Source of the DNA: an uncultured Saprospiraceae bacterium
GTDB taxonomy: Bacteria > Bacteroidota > Bacteroidia > Chitinophagales > Saprospiraceae
Assembly (NCBI GenBank): GCA_938022935.1
Contig: CALIHL010000021.1
Location: forward strand, 1-64,000
Direction of reading: 5' to 3'
DNA length: 64,000 nucleotides
Position numbers and translations under genes: made by a program. Shown here in pieces: positions 63,701-64,000 of this stretch. The notes beneath the pieces are model-generated. The model saw only the letters and a list, made by a program, of their open reading frames with translations. It was not told the DNA's origin and did not search any database. Each line of letters starts with the position of its first letter. Position 1 is the stretch's first letter.

Positions 63701-64000
63701 TCCATTAGCAGGTATCACAACACTTGACCTTGTGATTATCCAACAACATATATTAGGTATCAACAGATTGACATCTCCTTACAAGTTGTTAGCTGCGGAT
63801 GTTAACAATTCTAATTCTATAACGGCTCTTGACTTAGTAGCACTAAGACAATTGATCTTAGGTATTAAAGATGAGATTCCTAATGATGATTGGAAGTTTG
63901 TAGATGGAGCATTTGAGTTTGATCCAACTAACAATTGGTTCTATGATGATAACATCATGGTAGAAGATGCGAGCGCTGTAGAAGATGAAAATAACTTCAT
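60759..64000 (+). CDS. Giant secreted HYR/dockerin-like protein, 5' part (3' end outside window)
   Basis: An ATG at 60759, 37 bp after the upstream giant gene, opens a frame that runs past the window end (1080 codons seen). A hydrophilic n-region of about 40 residues precedes the signal core (AVAIMMMVLSMFAYDMQAQ). The body is Cys-rich HYR-like domains (RRWRITDICTNQDT, ITWTVGDLCGNAVTC, RKWAVIDWCKFDGG). Near residues 930-1045 lies a regulatory-like fold (VSGFITDEDMSAVGEVPV) and a dockerin-like pair (TTLDLVIIQQHILG, ADVNNSNSITALDLVALRQLILG), closely paralogous to the C-terminal part of the preceding protein. By analogy a T9SS tail should follow downstream. Probably co-transcribed with the upstream paralog. 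Confidence 0.88.
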   Translation, partial: MNYSLDKEKMMIPTIIQNRESMTNSNNRMSIMPARRYAVAIMMMVLSMFAYDMQAQCGQSALVCNNLVRVSLDTSCTALITPDVVLKAANIDTSLYDVEVYDPSGNLIPDDLITDDYDGERLEVRIYCRGSNLYCWGNIIVEDKIPPTIEITPMDTILSCIVMPFELDPNSLVSSVSFTDEGCTKPDTFSITDFEETVFPCSDTVKIIKRVFSTFDDAGNQASKTQTIYLLRGKLSEITYPKDTIIDCLDEADLSAAKLGMPDVGSCDHFEINMSDAEIITCGVARKILRRWRITDICTNQDTIVSQVIKIEDNTAPKFTFDNFDIPIDKVVTDKFDCTASVKGINNPQITDCNLEQTVLTTFYQLTDENGVPQGELFPAAVNDMLSDPASPMTGTMVWDLNDVPVGVNFRVIFVADDQCGNIARDTSAIFALPDTSPPNAVCEGNTTVVLNNDGVTEVMAETFDDNSFDNCGVVSKQVRRFTTSCDGADSDQTFGESVHFCCDDIANNPIKVVFRVFDASGGFSDCVVSVFVQDKRPIDLVCGDDLSFNCGTDSTFIINTIRTSAPAVTWVCGEESLEADIPSWTESECGGANFTVTWTAKDNNGQTATCTQNVVIGNLVDATVVRPNLDIALASCGAGTEPADIAGSEPTVNDVDCENILTTWEDEIGEGTGSSCVVITRKWAVIDWCKFDGGNLDEAIIDAFDQIITISDTQQPEISNCSQNSLLFVDADNSCDEQVTLSIRATDDCTPTEDLSYGYEIDLNSDGSVDRTGAGGTLTDRLPVGSHSITWTVGDLCGNAVTCTYGFDIETRKEPTAICIGLTEAVIGADGTATVLASSLDVSSSLGCDQGSEGLIFAFNEGGDQSQMVFRCSDITNGVVGEATIDLYVIDPNGGFSVCPVVISISDRQNNMCADNVVSSVVSGFITDEDMSAVGEVPVTATRMSTGEVFSSMTDENGFYAFNNLESSDDYEINPVLNGYPLAGITTLDLVIIQQHILGINRLTSPYKLLAADVNNSNSITALDLVALRQLILGIKDEIPNDDWKFVDGAFEFDPTNNWFYDDNIMVEDASAVEDENNF

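Noticed and set aside
53204-64000. T9SS machinery genes
   Set aside because: Only T9SS cargo tails were seen; no SprA, PorV, PorU, GldK-N or related genes are in the window.

Overview
The window reads as a chromosome segment of a Bacteroidota bacterium, most likely of the Saprospiria (Lewinella/Saprospira-like). The reasons are moderate AT-richness, few Shine-Dalgarno sites, a textbook Bacteroidota promoter (TTTG-N19-TATATTTG, 48024-48054, minus strand), type IX secretion (T9SS) C-terminal tails on several very large surface proteins, a NagB-LmbE fusion and an ABC-permease/M1-peptidase fusion of the kind known from this phylum. No phage, insertion sequence, CRISPR array or rRNA was seen. One tRNA, tRNA-Arg(TCT), is present.

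Layout. 1-7.2 kb: the 3' part of a giant repeat adhesin (tandem Cys-containing modules, Ig-like, SprB-like, SdrD_B-like and DUF11-like domains). 7.2-9.5 kb: tRNA-Arg, uracil-DNA glycosylase, a DUF423 membrane protein and a small P-loop kinase. 9.5-17.0 kb: a sulfotransferase, then an amino-sugar pair (NagB-LmbE fusion plus sodium/solute symporter), then a minus-strand operon VOC protein-pxpA-pxpB-pxpC for 5-oxoproline hydrolysis. 17.1-21.3 kb: an orphan ExbD, a secreted M12B-like metalloprotease and a cyclic-nucleotide-binding/patatin phospholipase. 21.4-26.0 kb: a minus-strand pair made of a large TPR protein and an outer-membrane beta-barrel. 26.2-39.3 kb: a plus-strand run of envelope hydrolases (Prc/S41 protease, ABC ATPase, ABC permease-M1 aminopeptidase fusion, two M16 peptidases, penicillin-acylase-family Ntn hydrolase).

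39.2-43.4 kb: a minus-strand operon of a PadR regulator followed by six tandem paralogous sequences. They share a cytosolic E-x-x-D-H motif; the full-length copies also have membrane helices. One copy carries a single-base deletion and one is cut down to 52 residues. This is the least explained locus and my best candidate for an undescribed system.

43.5-64 kb: cell-surface proteins. These are a Cys-rich protein with a T9SS tail, a beta-helix protein with a T9SS tail, an SdrD_B protein with no recognisable tail, a 2505-residue Ig/HYR/dockerin-like protein with a T9SS tail, and the 5' part of a paralogous giant cut by the window end.

Functionally the window combines surface adhesion and matrix proteins with envelope proteolysis and salvage of amino sugars and 5-oxoproline. 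That suits a surface-associated degrader of proteins and glycans, which is inference. All family calls come from reading motifs; no database search was possible.
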